Assembly: GCA_963819905.1 (NCBI GenBank)
Contig: CAWFXP010000001.1
Coordinates: 62,001 to 126,000, forward strand
Length of the DNA stretch: 64,000 nt
From: CAWCQC01 sp963819905
GTDB taxonomy: Bacteria; Actinomycetota; Thermoleophilia; Gaiellales; Gaiellaceae
Direction: 5' to 3'
Positions 8,384 through 15,957 of the stretch are shown here, piece by piece. The notes under the pieces were generated by a model. That model had not been told where the DNA came from, ran no database searches, and was given only the letters and a program-made list of their open reading frames with translations. Each line of letters opens with the position of its first letter. Positions within the stretch are counted from its first letter, which is position 1. A program made the position numbers and the translations under genes.

Positions 8384-9318
8384 TCGTACACCTCTCGGTA
8401 CCTGCGGACGAGCCTGATCGCGATCAGGTTCATGACCAGCGTCAGCACGAACAGCGTCAGGCCCACCGCGAAGATGGTCTTGTACTCGATCGAGCCGGTC
8501 GGGACGTCACCCTGGCCCGTCGCACCGATGAACGCGGTCATCGTCTCGACCGGGCCGAGCGGGTCGAGTGACAGCGTCGGTTGCTGGCCCGCGGCGATAA
8601 GGACGATCATCGTCTCACCGACGATGCGCGAGATCGCGAGGACGAAGCTCGCGATGATTCCGGACACCGCAGCCGGCACGACGACCCTCGTCGCGACCTT
8701 CAGACGTGTCGCGCCGAGCGCGTAGGCTCCCGTCCGCAGGTCCATCGGCACGGCCGACATGGCGTCCTCCGAGAGCGAGGCCACCGTCGGGAGCACCATC
8801 ACCCCGACGACGATTCCCGCCGAGAGCGCGTTGAACGTCCCGACGTCGAGCCCGATGTCCTCGAGGAGGGGCGTGACGAGGAGGAGCGCAAAGTAGCCGA
8901 AGACGACCGTCGGGATGCCGGCGAGCACCTCGAGGACGGGCTTGATCGTCCTGCGGACGCGGGGCCGGGCGTATTCGCTCATGTAGATCGCGGCGCCCAG
9001 CCCGAACGGGAGGCAGACGAGCGACGCCCAGATCGTGATCGAGAACGTTCCTGCGAGGAGCGGTGTGACGCCGAAGTCGGGAGGCTCGAAGAGCGGAGCC
9101 CATCGGGTCCCCGTGATGAAGTCGATGAACGGAACTTCGAGGAAGAACTCGATCGCCGGCTCGACGAGCGAGATCACGATCCCGACCGTGACGATGATCG
9201 AGAGAAACGCACACAGGGCGAGGACGACCTTGATGCCGTCCTCGCCCAGACGCCGCCGCTTGGCGCGCAGCCTGGGGGTCGACTGCGCGCCGTCGGCGGA
9301 GATGTTCGTCGCGGTCAC
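8380..9318 (-). CDS. pstC: Phosphate ABC transporter permease PstC
   Basis: 312-residue permease partner of PstA in the phosphate channel. It has six predicted membrane helices, a large extracytoplasmic loop (LEVPFIDFITGTRWAPLFEP) typical of PstC, and the ATPase-coupling segment ALGATRLKVATRVVVPAAVSG. The cytoplasmic N-terminus of about 25 residues is basic. It starts 6 bp after pstS and its stop overlaps pstA by 4 bp, so translation is coupled. Confidence 0.95.
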   Translation of the reverse strand: MTATNISADGAQSTPRLRAKRRRLGEDGIKVVLALCAFLSIIVTVGIVISLVEPAIEFFLEVPFIDFITGTRWAPLFEPPDFGVTPLLAGTFSITIWASLVCLPFGLGAAIYMSEYARPRVRRTIKPVLEVLAGIPTVVFGYFALLLVTPLLEDIGLDVGTFNALSAGIVVGVMVLPTVASLSEDAMSAVPMDLRTGAYALGATRLKVATRVVVPAAVSGIIASFVLAISRIVGETMIVLIAAGQQPTLSLDPLGPVETMTAFIGATGQGDVPTGSIEYKTIFAVGLTLFVLTLVMNLIAIRLVRRYREVYE

Positions 9319-9324
9319 GTGCTG

Positions 9325-10365
9325 CTAGCCGCCCAGCGCCGCCTGGAACGCCGTCTGCTGCTCGGCGAGCTGGTCGGGGGTCAGCGGGATGAACAGGGCG
9401 GCCTCCGCGATCGCCGTATTGTTGTCCAGGTAGTACTGGACGAACGGCGCGAGGGCCGGGTTCGAGGTGAGCTTCTCGTTGTTCGTGTAGATGAAGAGCG
9501 GGCGCGAGAGCGGCGCGTAGGTGCCGTCCTGGGCCGTCTCGGCGCTCGGCGCGACGCAGCCGCCGCCGCCGTCGATCTGGACGGCCTTGACCGTGTCCTG
9601 GTTCTCCTCGTAGTACGTGAAACCGAGGTAGCCGAGGCCGCCCTTCTCGCCGGCGACCGCCTGGATGGTCACGTTGTCGTCCTCGGAGGCGGTGTAGTCG
9701 GCGCGGCTCGCGCCCTCCTCGCCGTTGACGGCGTCCGTGAAGTAGTCGAACGTCCCCGAGTCGGTTCCGGCGCCGGCGAGCACGAGCGGCTCGTCGGGGA
9801 AGCTCGGGTCGACCTGGTTCCAGTTCGTGACGCTGCCCTCGGCGTCGGGGCCCCAGATGGTCGCCAGCTGCTCGGTCGTGAGGCACTCGGCCCAGGTGTT
9901 CTCCGGGTTGACGATCACCGTCAGAGCGTCAACCGCGACCTGGAGCTCGGTGTAGGTGATGCCGTTCTGCTCGCAGGCCGGGCCCTCGGTGGGCTCGTCG
10001 GTCTTGATCGGTCGCGAGGCGTCGCTGATGTCGGTCTCGCCGACGCAGAAGCGCTCGAAGCCGCCGCCCGTGCCGGAGATCCCGACCGTGACGGTGACGT
10101 CCGGGTTCTCGGCCTGGAACGCTTCGGCCGCCGCCGTGGTCAGCGGACCGACCGTCGAGGAGCCGTCGGCTTCGACGGAGCCCGAGACCTCGCCTCCGGC
10201 GGTCTCTCCGGCGGCACCACCCGTGTCTGCGGGCGCGGACGTGTCGGCCGGCGTCGTGCTTCCTGCGCTTGTCTCGTCGCCACCACCGCAGCCGGCCGCG
10301 ATGACGGCAAGGAGTGCGGTGGCCAAGACGACGAGGAGAAGCGCCTTCGACTGGCGTGGAACCAT
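9325..10365 (-). CDS. pstS: Phosphate-binding lipoprotein PstS
   Basis: 346-residue substrate-binding protein of the Pst importer. A lipoprotein signal (ALLLVVLATALLAVIAAGC) places the mature Cys about residue 26, followed by a Ser/Thr/Ala/Gly-rich linker. Phosphate-site motifs are visible: DGSSTVGPLTTAAAEAF, SGTGGGFERFCVGETDIS and AGTDSGTFDYF. First gene of the operon, with a GGAAGGGAG ribosome-binding site just before the ATG and three Pho-box repeats about 70-100 bp upstream. Confidence 0.96.
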   Translation of the reverse strand: MVPRQSKALLLVVLATALLAVIAAGCGGGDETSAGSTTPADTSAPADTGGAAGETAGGEVSGSVEADGSSTVGPLTTAAAEAFQAENPDVTVTVGISGTGGGFERFCVGETDISDASRPIKTDEPTEGPACEQNGITYTELQVAVDALTVIVNPENTWAECLTTEQLATIWGPDAEGSVTNWNQVDPSFPDEPLVLAGAGTDSGTFDYFTDAVNGEEGASRADYTASEDDNVTIQAVAGEKGGLGYLGFTYYEENQDTVKAVQIDGGGGCVAPSAETAQDGTYAPLSRPLFIYTNNEKLTSNPALAPFVQYYLDNNTAIAEAALFIPLTPDQLAEQQTAFQAALGG

Positions 10366-10436
10366 GCTTCTCCCTTCCGATTTCGGTGAACCGGTCGGAG
10401 TGTGGCCCCGGCCGTGTCGCGCGTGGGGCGCAGTTC

Positions 10437-10464
10437 GGTGAAGGGCTGGTGAAGACCTGGTGAA
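10437..10464 (-). promoter_or_regulatory. Pho box: three 11-bp repeats upstream of pstS
   Basis: GGTGAA begins at 10437, 10448 and 10459, exactly 11 bp apart; read toward pstS the units are TTCACC, the core of the actinobacterial PhoP box GTTCACC. A further single GGTGAAC lies at 10385-10391. This is the clearest regulatory repeat in the window and marks pstS as a phosphate-starvation gene. Confidence 0.85.
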
Positions 10465-10469
10465 CGCCG

Positions 10470-11429
10470 TCAGGCGTCTGCGGGGAAGAGGCAGTGCACG
10501 GTCAGCCCCTTGCCGCGGGCGCCCGTCGCGTCCACTGTCCCCCCGGCCTGGGTGACGATGTGCTTCACGATCGCGAGGCCGAGGCCGGTTCCGCGCGAGG
10601 CGCGGGCGCGGTCGCCGCGGTAGAAGCGCTCGAACAGCCGTGGGAGATCCGTCTCCTGGACGCCGATGCCGTCGTCCGAGCCGGTCAGCCTGATCGTCCC
10701 GTCGAGGCGCTCGACCGCGAGGGTGAAGGTGGCCCCCGGCCCCGCGTAGCGGAGCGCGTTCGCCTCGAGGTTCTCGCCGATCACCTTCAGCATGCGCGGA
10801 CGGAGCGGCAGCTCGACGTCCTCGTTCCCGACGACGCTCACCGTGACCCCGGCGCGGGCGGCCCGCTCGCTCAGAGACTCGACCACCTCGCGCAGGATGG
10901 GCACCGCGGGTGCGCTGCCGAGCGCGACGACCTCGCGGCCCGTTTCGAGCTCGGAGAGGAAGAGGACGTCGTCGATCAGCTCGCGGATCTGGTCGACCTC
11001 GCCCCGCGCCTGCTCGACGAGCTCGCCGGTGTCCATCCCGGGGAGCTCGGCGGACTCGAGCAGCGCCATGATTCGTGCGAGCGGTGTCCGCAGCTCGTGC
11101 GAGACGGCGGCCGTGAACCCGGCGCGGAGCTCCTCGTAGGCCGCGACCTCGCCCGGGGCGGTCAGGTACAGGATCGTCTCTTGCCGGCCGGCGACGTCGT
11201 AGGTCACCGCGGAGGGGACGCGGGCGCCCGAACCGAGGATGTCCTCGGGCGGGTGCTTCCCTTCCTCGAGCCCCGGGATGGCCTGCCGCGCCCGTCGGCT
11301 CATCGCGACGACGCGGCCGTCGGCGTCGAGGACGATCATCATTTCGCGCGATTCCTCGACGAGCATGCGACCGCGCGCCGCCTCGAGCTCGAGGCCTTGG
11401 GTGCCGGTCCGGCCGACGAGCCGCTTCAT
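10470..11429 (-). CDS. PhoR/SenX3-like sensor histidine kinase without membrane helices
   Basis: 319-residue kinase. Order: a short N-terminal helix, a degenerate PAS-like segment (MMIVLDADGRVVAMSRRARQ), the H-box AAVSHELRTPLARI with His111, an N-box NLEANALRYA, a G1 box written SDDGIGV, and the G2 box GTGLGLAIVKHIV. No transmembrane stretch or signal peptide, so it should be cytoplasmic and sense through partners such as PhoU/Pst rather than an external domain. The ATG at 11429 is chosen because it begins inside the inverted repeat shared with the divergent regulator; upstream codons show no kinase similarity. Its cognate regulator is almost certainly the adjacent one. Confidence 0.88.
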   Translation of the reverse strand: MKRLVGRTGTQGLELEAARGRMLVEESREMMIVLDADGRVVAMSRRARQAIPGLEEGKHPPEDILGSGARVPSAVTYDVAGRQETILYLTAPGEVAAYEELRAGFTAAVSHELRTPLARIMALLESAELPGMDTGELVEQARGEVDQIRELIDDVLFLSELETGREVVALGSAPAVPILREVVESLSERAARAGVTVSVVGNEDVELPLRPRMLKVIGENLEANALRYAGPGATFTLAVERLDGTIRLTGSDDGIGVQETDLPRLFERFYRGDRARASRGTGLGLAIVKHIVTQAGGTVDATGARGKGLTVHCLFPADA

Positions 11430-11444
11430 ACTGTGGCCAGTATG
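11427..11444. promoter_or_regulatory. Inverted repeat containing both start codons of the kinase and regulator genes
   Basis: CATACTGTGGCCAGTATG has 7-bp perfect arms (11427-11433 and 11438-11444). The left arm holds the kinase ATG on the minus strand, the right arm the regulator ATG. TACTGT (11429-11434) ends 7 nt before the regulator ATG, a leaderless -10; the mirror sequence TACTGG serves the kinase less well. The two genes thus share an 18-bp divergent promoter. Confidence 0.55.
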
Positions 11445-12137
11445 GCGAAGGTGCTGATCGTCGAGGACGACGAGGTCATCGCCGAGGGCATGGCGAGGCA
11501 TCTCTCGGCCGCGGGCTTCGACCCACTGCGGGTCGCGAAGGGCGAGGCCGGCCTGGCCAGGCTGCGCTTCGAGCGGCCCGACGTCTGCGTGCTCGACCTG
11601 ATGCTGCCCGGCCTGGACGGGTGGCGGCTGATCGAGACGGTGCGCCAGGAGGGGATCGGCACGCCGATCGTCGTCGTCTCGGCGCGGGGCACGGAGCACG
11701 ATCGGGTGCACGCGCTCGAGATCGGCGCGGACGACTACCTCGTGAAGCCGTTCTCGATGAAGGAGCTGGTCGCCCGTGTCCGTGCGGCTGCCCGGCGGGG
11801 CGTGCGCGGCCAGGAGGAGGCGAGAGGCGAGCCGATCGAGATCGACGAGCTGGTCGTCGACCCTCGCAACGTGCAGGCGTACGTCGGCGGCACCTCGTGC
11901 GAGCTGACGCCGACGGAGTTCCGGCTTCTGTACGCCCTGGCGCTCGAGCAGGGGCGGGTCGTGTCCCGCGAGGAGCTGCTGCAGCGCGTCTGGGGACGCA
12001 AGCCGACCTACCGCGACCGTACCGTCGACGTGTTCGTGCGCCGCCTGCGCGACAAGCTCGACCGGCACGCGCCGGCGAGCACCTACATCCAGACGCGCTA
12101 CGGCGTCGGGTACAAGCTCGAGCGCGAACCACGGTGA
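11442..12137 (+). CDS. PhoB/RegX3-like response regulator (copy 1)
   Basis: 231-residue OmpR/PhoB-type regulator. The receiver has the acidic pocket (Asp9, Asp10), phospho-acceptor Asp52 (CVLDLMLPG), Ser80 and Lys102 (DYLVKPF). The C-terminal winged helix carries LTPTEFRLLYALA, RTVDVFVRRLRDKL and TRYGVGYKLE. Divergent from the histidine kinase by 12 bp and close to pstS, so it is the likely phosphate regulator. Its stop overlaps the amidase start (GTGA). A near-identical paralogue lies about 2.9 kb downstream. Confidence 0.92.
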   Translation: MAKVLIVEDDEVIAEGMARHLSAAGFDPLRVAKGEAGLARLRFERPDVCVLDLMLPGLDGWRLIETVRQEGIGTPIVVVSARGTEHDRVHALEIGADDYLVKPFSMKELVARVRAAARRGVRGQEEARGEPIEIDELVVDPRNVQAYVGGTSCELTPTEFRLLYALALEQGRVVSREELLQRVWGRKPTYRDRTVDVFVRRLRDKLDRHAPASTYIQTRYGVGYKLEREPR

Positions 12138-12859
12138 GCAAGACCATCCTCCTCGCGGCGGTCGCGCTCGCGCTCGCCGGCTCCGCTCGGGCCGGGATCG
12201 GCGACCTCTCCGGGCTGACGGTCGCGATCGACCCGGGCCACAACTCGGGGAACTTCAGCCACCCCGCGCAGATCAACCGCCTCGTCGACGCCGGCACGCA
12301 TCGCAAGGCCTGCGACACGACCGGTACGGCCACCGCGTCCGGCTATCGCGAGGCGGACTTCACCTTCGACGTCGCGAAGCGTCTGAAGGCGATCCTCAGG
12401 GCGGCGGGCGCGAGGGTGGTCCTGACCCGAACGGCGAAGACCCCCTGGGGGCCCTGTATCACGAAGCGCGCGGCGATCGGGAACCGGGCCCAGGCCGACG
12501 CGGCGCTCTCGATCCACGCCGACGGCGGCCCGTCGAGCGGGCGCGGGTTCCACGTCATCTATCCGCCGGGCATCGCGGGGCTGACGAACGACATCGCGAA
12601 GCCCTCCAAGCGCCTGGCCTTCGCGATCCGGAACGCGTATCGGAGCGGCACGGGAATGCCGTACGCCACGTACCTGGGCGGCAACGGGCTCGACGTCCGC
12701 TCGGATCTCGGCGGCCTGAACCTCTCGAACGTTCCGAAGGTGTTCGTCGAGACGGGGAACATGCGCAACGCGACCGACGCGAGGCTGCTCTCGACCCGCT
12801 CGTACCGGCAGAGGATCGCCCGCGCGCTGGCGGGCGGCCTGGCGGCGTTCCTGCGCTAG
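12134..12859 (+). CDS. Secreted N-acetylmuramoyl-L-alanine amidase (Amidase_3)
   Basis: 241 residues. A signal peptide (MSKTILLAAVALALAGSARA, cut after ARA) is followed by one Amidase_3 domain: VAIDPGHN with the first zinc His, the Glu of GYREADF, ADAALSIHADG with the second His, and FVETGNMRNATDA with the catalytic Glu. It cleaves peptide from glycan in peptidoglycan. No cell-wall-binding repeats. The GTG overlaps the regulator stop by 4 bp, so the enzyme is made from the same mRNA. This links wall remodelling to phosphate signalling. Confidence 0.88.
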   Translation: MSKTILLAAVALALAGSARAGIGDLSGLTVAIDPGHNSGNFSHPAQINRLVDAGTHRKACDTTGTATASGYREADFTFDVAKRLKAILRAAGARVVLTRTAKTPWGPCITKRAAIGNRAQADAALSIHADGGPSSGRGFHVIYPPGIAGLTNDIAKPSKRLAFAIRNAYRSGTGMPYATYLGGNGLDVRSDLGGLNLSNVPKVFVETGNMRNATDARLLSTRSYRQRIARALAGGLAAFLR

Positions 12860-12863
12860 TTCA

Positions 12864-12887
12864 GGGCCGGACAGGTCCGGCCCCTAC
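12864..12887. repeat. REP-like palindrome copy after the amidase gene
   Basis: GGGCCGGACAGGTCCGGCCC followed by CTAC. It is the inverse orientation of the copies at 23803 and 28991. The arms GGGCCGGAC/GTCCGGCCC form a hairpin that could also act in transcription termination. Confidence 0.6.
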
Positions 12888-12911
12888 ACCTGGTGGCCGC
12901 TGCCCTGGAGC

Positions 12912-13058
12912 GATGGGCCGGTGGACGCTGTAGGGGCGGGACCTGTCCGCCCTGGACCGATGGGCCGGTGGACGCGGGACCTGTCCCGCCCTGGACCGGA
13001 TGGGTCAGTGGACGCTGTAGGGGCGGGACCTGTCCCGCCCTGGACAGGATGGGTCGGT
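12912..13058. repeat. Tandem array carrying three REP-like palindromes
   Basis: Degenerate units beginning GATGGGYCRGTGGACGC start near 12912, 12959, 12999 and (partial) 13048. The first three each contain the palindrome core GGGACCTGTCC, preceded in two of them by TAGGGGC. The array fills the gap between two converging genes (amidase and chrA). No coding potential is seen in it. Confidence 0.65.
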
Positions 13059-13065
13059 CTGGGTG

Positions 13066-14262
13066 CTAGCCCCACGCGACGAGCGCGGCGCCGGCGAGGC
13101 CCGTTGCGACCACGACCGCCCAGGGCGGGAGCCGGAGGACCGTCAGGAGCAGGAGGGCGCCGAGCGCGAGCGCGGCGTCGGCCGGACCGTCGATCGCGCT
13201 GCGCCACACCGGGTCGTACAGCGCGGCGGCGAGGATCCCGACGACGGCCGCGTTGACCCCGCGCAGCGCGGCGCGCGGAGCCGGGCGCAGGCGGAGCGCA
13301 TCCCAGAAGGGCAGCGCTCCGACGAGAAGCAGCAGCCCCGGTAGGAAGATCGCGACGAGCGCGAGGACCGCGCCCGGGACGCCGTTCGGCTCGGGCTCCA
13401 TGACGTACCCGAGATAGCCGGCGAACGTGAAGAGGGGCCCGGGCACCGCCTGCGCGGCTCCGTAGCCCGCGACGAACTCCTGCTCCGACACCCAGCCGGG
13501 CTCCACGACCTCGGTCTGGAGGAGCGGCAGCACGACGTGGCCGCCGCCGAAGACGAGTGCGCCGGCCCGGTAGAAGCCGTCGAACGCGTCGAGCCCATCG
13601 CTCGCCGTCGCTCGCGCGAGCAGCGGCAGGCCGGCGAGCAGCACCGCGAAGGTGGCGAGGCACGCGATGGCGACCCTCCGTCCGCCCGCGTGGAGTCGTG
13701 CGCCGTCGTCCGGCTCGACCGTCCGGTCGAGAAAGCGCCAGCCGACGAGGCCGGCGGCGGCGATCACGACGATCTGGGCGGCGAAGCCCTCCCAGAGAAG
13801 CACGACGGCTGCCGCGGCGGCCGCGACCGCGAGGCGCGGCAGGTCCGGCGTGAGGGTGCGGGCCATGCTCCACACCGCGAGCGCGACGACCGCCACGGCG
13901 ACGATCTTCAGACCGTCGAGCCACTCGAGGTCGTCGCTCCCGAGCCCGCCCACGCCGGCCGCGAACGCGACCATGAGCACCGCGCTCGGCAGCGTGAAGC
14001 CGAGCCACGCGAGCGCGCCGCCCGCGTAGCCCGCCCGGATGGTGCCGACGCCGGCGCCGACCTGGCTGCTCGCCGGGCCCGGGAGGAACTGGCCGAGCGC
14101 CACGAGGTCGCCGTAGCCGCGGCGGTCGAGCCAGCGGCGGGACTCCACGTACTCGCGCTCGAAGTAGCCGAGATGGGCGATCGGGCCGCCGAACGAGGTC
14201 AGGCCGAGGCGCAGCGCGACCGCGAAGACCTCCGCCAGCCGGTTCGCCGAGGCGCCGCTCAC
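13066..14262 (-). CDS. chrA: Chromate transporter ChrA (two-domain CHR)
   Basis: 398-residue CHR-family membrane protein with both homologous halves. The N-terminal half has the family motif LTSFGGPIAHLGYFEREYV and the second has LVFGGGHVVLPLLQTEVV and AAQAVPGPLFTFAGYLGY. Around ten hydrophobic helices. The family exports chromate, probably by a proton-linked mechanism; true substrates of such genes in metal-poor settings are often untested. The GTG at 14262 lies 7 nt after a TAGCCT -10 box. Confidence 0.9.
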   Translation of the reverse strand: MSGASANRLAEVFAVALRLGLTSFGGPIAHLGYFEREYVESRRWLDRRGYGDLVALGQFLPGPASSQVGAGVGTIRAGYAGGALAWLGFTLPSAVLMVAFAAGVGGLGSDDLEWLDGLKIVAVAVVALAVWSMARTLTPDLPRLAVAAAAAAVVLLWEGFAAQIVVIAAAGLVGWRFLDRTVEPDDGARLHAGGRRVAIACLATFAVLLAGLPLLARATASDGLDAFDGFYRAGALVFGGGHVVLPLLQTEVVEPGWVSEQEFVAGYGAAQAVPGPLFTFAGYLGYVMEPEPNGVPGAVLALVAIFLPGLLLLVGALPFWDALRLRPAPRAALRGVNAAVVGILAAALYDPVWRSAIDGPADAALALGALLLLTVLRLPPWAVVVATGLAGAALVAWG

Positions 14263-14269
14263 CGGGCCG

Positions 14270-14275
14270 AGGCTA
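14270..14275 (-). promoter_or_regulatory. -10 box (TAGCCT) for leaderless chrA mRNA
   Basis: TAGCCT ends 7 nt before the GTG of chrA. The Pho-like repeat at 14301-14329 lies just upstream and is shared with the divergent regulator gene. Confidence 0.45.
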
Positions 14276-14300
14276 GCGGGCAGGACGGGCGCCGAAGCGG

Positions 14301-14329
14301 TGTCACCAACCGTTCACCATTCCGTTACC
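14301..14329 (+). promoter_or_regulatory. Putative Pho box upstream of response regulator copy 2
   Basis: Three units GTCACC, TTCACC and TTACC end in ACC at 14305, 14316 and 14327, exactly 11 bp apart. They lie about 48 bp before the regulator GTG and about 26 bp from the chrA -10 box, so either or both genes may be controlled. Confidence 0.6.
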
Positions 14330-14376
14330 AACGGGCAACCCACGCTCCGGCGTTCGGCCGCGACGATGCGAGGTGC

Positions 14377-15090
14377 GTGGCGAAGGTATTGATCGTCGAG
14401 GACGACGAGGTGATCGCGCAGGGGATGGCGCGCCATCTCGCCTCTGCCGGCTTCGACCCGCTCTGGGTCGCGAAGGGCGAGTCCGGGCTCGCTCGACTGC
14501 GGTTCGAACGGCCCGACGTCTGCGTGCTCGATCTGATGCTCCCGGGCCTCGACGGCTGGAAGCTGATCGAGACCGCGCGGCAGGAGGGCATCGGCACCCC
14601 GATCGTCGTCGTGTCCGCCCGGGGAACGGAGCACGACAGGATCCACGCGCTCGAGATCGGGGCGGACGACTACCTCGTGAAGCCGTTCTCGATGAAGGAG
14701 CTCGTCGCCCGCGTTCGCGCGGCCGCCCGGCGCGGGGTTCGCAGCCAGGAGGAGAGCCGCGGCGACCCGATCGAGGTCGAGGAGCTTCTCGTCGACCCCC
14801 GCAACGTGCAGGCGTACGTCGACGGCCGCTCCTGCGAGCTGACGCCGACCGAGTTCCGGCTCCTGTACGCGCTCGCCCTCGAGCAGGGCAGAGTGGTCAC
14901 CCGTGACGAGCTCCTACAGAAGATCTGGGGCCGCAGGCAGACGCGGCGCGACCGGACGGTCGACGTCTTCATCCGCAAGCTGCGCGAGAAGGTCGACCGG
15001 CGGGCCGAGGGGCACACCTTCATCCAGACGCGCTACGGCGTCGGATACAAGTTCGAGGCCGTGCCGAAGGGCCTCGAGCAGATCGCCTAG
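14377..15090 (+). CDS. PhoB/RegX3-like response regulator (copy 2, orphan)
   Basis: 237-residue OmpR/PhoB-type regulator, about 85% identical by eye to the copy at 11442, with all phosphorylation residues kept (Asp9, Asp10, Asp52, Lys102). Differences cluster after the receiver and in the last 30 residues, where this copy ends in a longer tail (FEAVPKGLEQIA). No kinase gene is adjacent, unlike copy 1, and a Pho-box-like repeat precedes it. It may therefore be induced by, and compete with, copy 1. Start is the GTG that aligns with the start of copy 1. Confidence 0.9.
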   Translation: MAKVLIVEDDEVIAQGMARHLASAGFDPLWVAKGESGLARLRFERPDVCVLDLMLPGLDGWKLIETARQEGIGTPIVVVSARGTEHDRIHALEIGADDYLVKPFSMKELVARVRAAARRGVRSQEESRGDPIEVEELLVDPRNVQAYVDGRSCELTPTEFRLLYALALEQGRVVTRDELLQKIWGRRQTRRDRTVDVFIRKLREKVDRRAEGHTFIQTRYGVGYKFEAVPKGLEQIA

Positions 15091-15100
15091 TTCCGGGGCG

Positions 15101-15529
15101 CTACGTGCAGCACGCGGTCGTGCCGGAGCAGCAGGCAGCCTCGGAGCGCTCGCCGTGGCCGTCGTCCTCCTCGACGTCCTCGAGGATGGTGTAGACCTCC
15201 CAGCGGTTCCCGGCCGGGTCGGCGACCCACACCTTGTCCTGGAGCGCGTAGCAGCACGCCGTCTCGCGTTCTTCGAGCGTCACGAGCCCGGAGCGCCTCA
15301 GCCGCTCCGAGGCCGCGCCGACGTCCTCCGACGTCTCGACCCTGACGCCGAGGTGGGAGAGGGCCGGCCGTGCAGCCTGCTGGAGCGCGAGGGCGACCGG
15401 CGGATCGGCGAGCTCGAACTTCGCGTAACCCGGCTTCTCCTTCGCCGGCTCGACGCCGAAGAGCTCGCGGTAGAAGGCGACCGCGCCGGCGAGGTCGGGC
15501 ACGTCGAGCGAGAGGTGGAAGGTGTTCAT
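15101..15529 (-). CDS. arsI: ArsI/CadI-type dioxygenase (organoarsenical C-As lyase)
   Basis: 142-residue vicinal-oxygen-chelate protein. ArsI breaks the carbon-arsenic bond of trivalent methyl- or aryl-arsenicals using Fe(II) and O2. The predicted Fe triad is His5 (FHLSLDV), His59 (ALSHLGV) and Glu112 (RWEVYTIL); the vicinal cysteines that hold As(III) are Cys92-Cys93 (ETACCYALQDKVW). A Cys-rich tail (ACCSGTTACCT) adds two more Cys pairs. The ATG at 15529 has AAAGGA at the right distance; an upstream in-frame ATG at 15544 contains that site and is less likely. Divergent from arsR. Confidence 0.85.
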   Translation of the reverse strand: MNTFHLSLDVPDLAGAVAFYRELFGVEPAKEKPGYAKFELADPPVALALQQAARPALSHLGVRVETSEDVGAASERLRRSGLVTLEERETACCYALQDKVWVADPAGNRWEVYTILEDVEEDDGHGERSEAACCSGTTACCT

Positions 15530-15582
15530 GGCTCGTCCTTTCATCGATGGATCTCGATCAATCTACCATAGAAACTCTTCGA

Positions 15583-15588
15583 TATAAT
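15583..15588 (+). promoter_or_regulatory. Consensus -10 (TATAAT) of arsR in the ars intergenic region
   Basis: A perfect TATAAT, rare in this GC-rich window, lies in the AT-rich gap between arsI and arsR. TCGAT occurs three times nearby (15544, 15554, 15580) and may be part of an ArsR operator, but no clean dyad was found. Confidence 0.55.
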
Positions 15589-15609
15589 CTCGGAGGTGAA
15601 GCCTCGGAA

Positions 15610-15951
15610 GTGAAACGCCTGCCCGTGATCGACTGCTGTACCCCGCTCGCCGGAAACGGTCTCCGTGACGACGAGGCCGCAGAGCTCGAGCGCCTCTTTC
15701 GGGCTCTCGGCGACCGGCATCGCATCAAGATCCTGAACACCCTCGTGGAGGCGGGCGGCGAGCCGGTATGCGTCTGCGAGCTGGTACCGGCCCTCGGGCT
15801 CTCGCAGCCGACCGTGAGCTACCACCTGAAGCAGCTCACGGACGCGGGGCTGCTCGCTCGGGAGAGGCGTGGCACCTACGCCTACTACGGCCTTGCTCCT
15901 GGCATGCTCGGCCGTCTGCGATCGCTGTTCGCCGAGCCGGTCGCGGCCTGA
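15610..15951 (+). CDS. arsR: ArsR-family arsenic-responsive repressor
   Basis: 113-residue winged-helix repressor. The recognition region is LGLSQPTVSYHLKQLTDAGLLARERRGTYAYYGL. The metal-binding helix carries Cys-Val-Cys-Glu-Leu (EPVCVCELV), the classic As(III) site, and a second Cys pair lies at the N-terminus (VIDCCTPLAG). I chose the GTG at 15610, downstream of the TATAAT box, because earlier codons in the frame lie inside the promoter. It precedes arsC by 6 bp and is divergent from arsI, so it should control both. Confidence 0.88.
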   Translation: MKRLPVIDCCTPLAGNGLRDDEAAELERLFRALGDRHRIKILNTLVEAGGEPVCVCELVPALGLSQPTVSYHLKQLTDAGLLARERRGTYAYYGLAPGMLGRLRSLFAEPVAA

Positions 15952-15957
15952 GGGCAC

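Noticed and set aside
12912..13058. CRISPR-like array because units repeat.
   Set aside because: Spacing is uneven (about 47, 40 and 49 bp), units are palindromic cores of a repeat family also present elsewhere, and there are no unique spacers or cas genes.
13537..14376. Forward open frame fused upstream of response regulator 2.
   Set aside because: It is antisense to chrA and lacks domain similarity; the receiver begins cleanly at GTG 14377.
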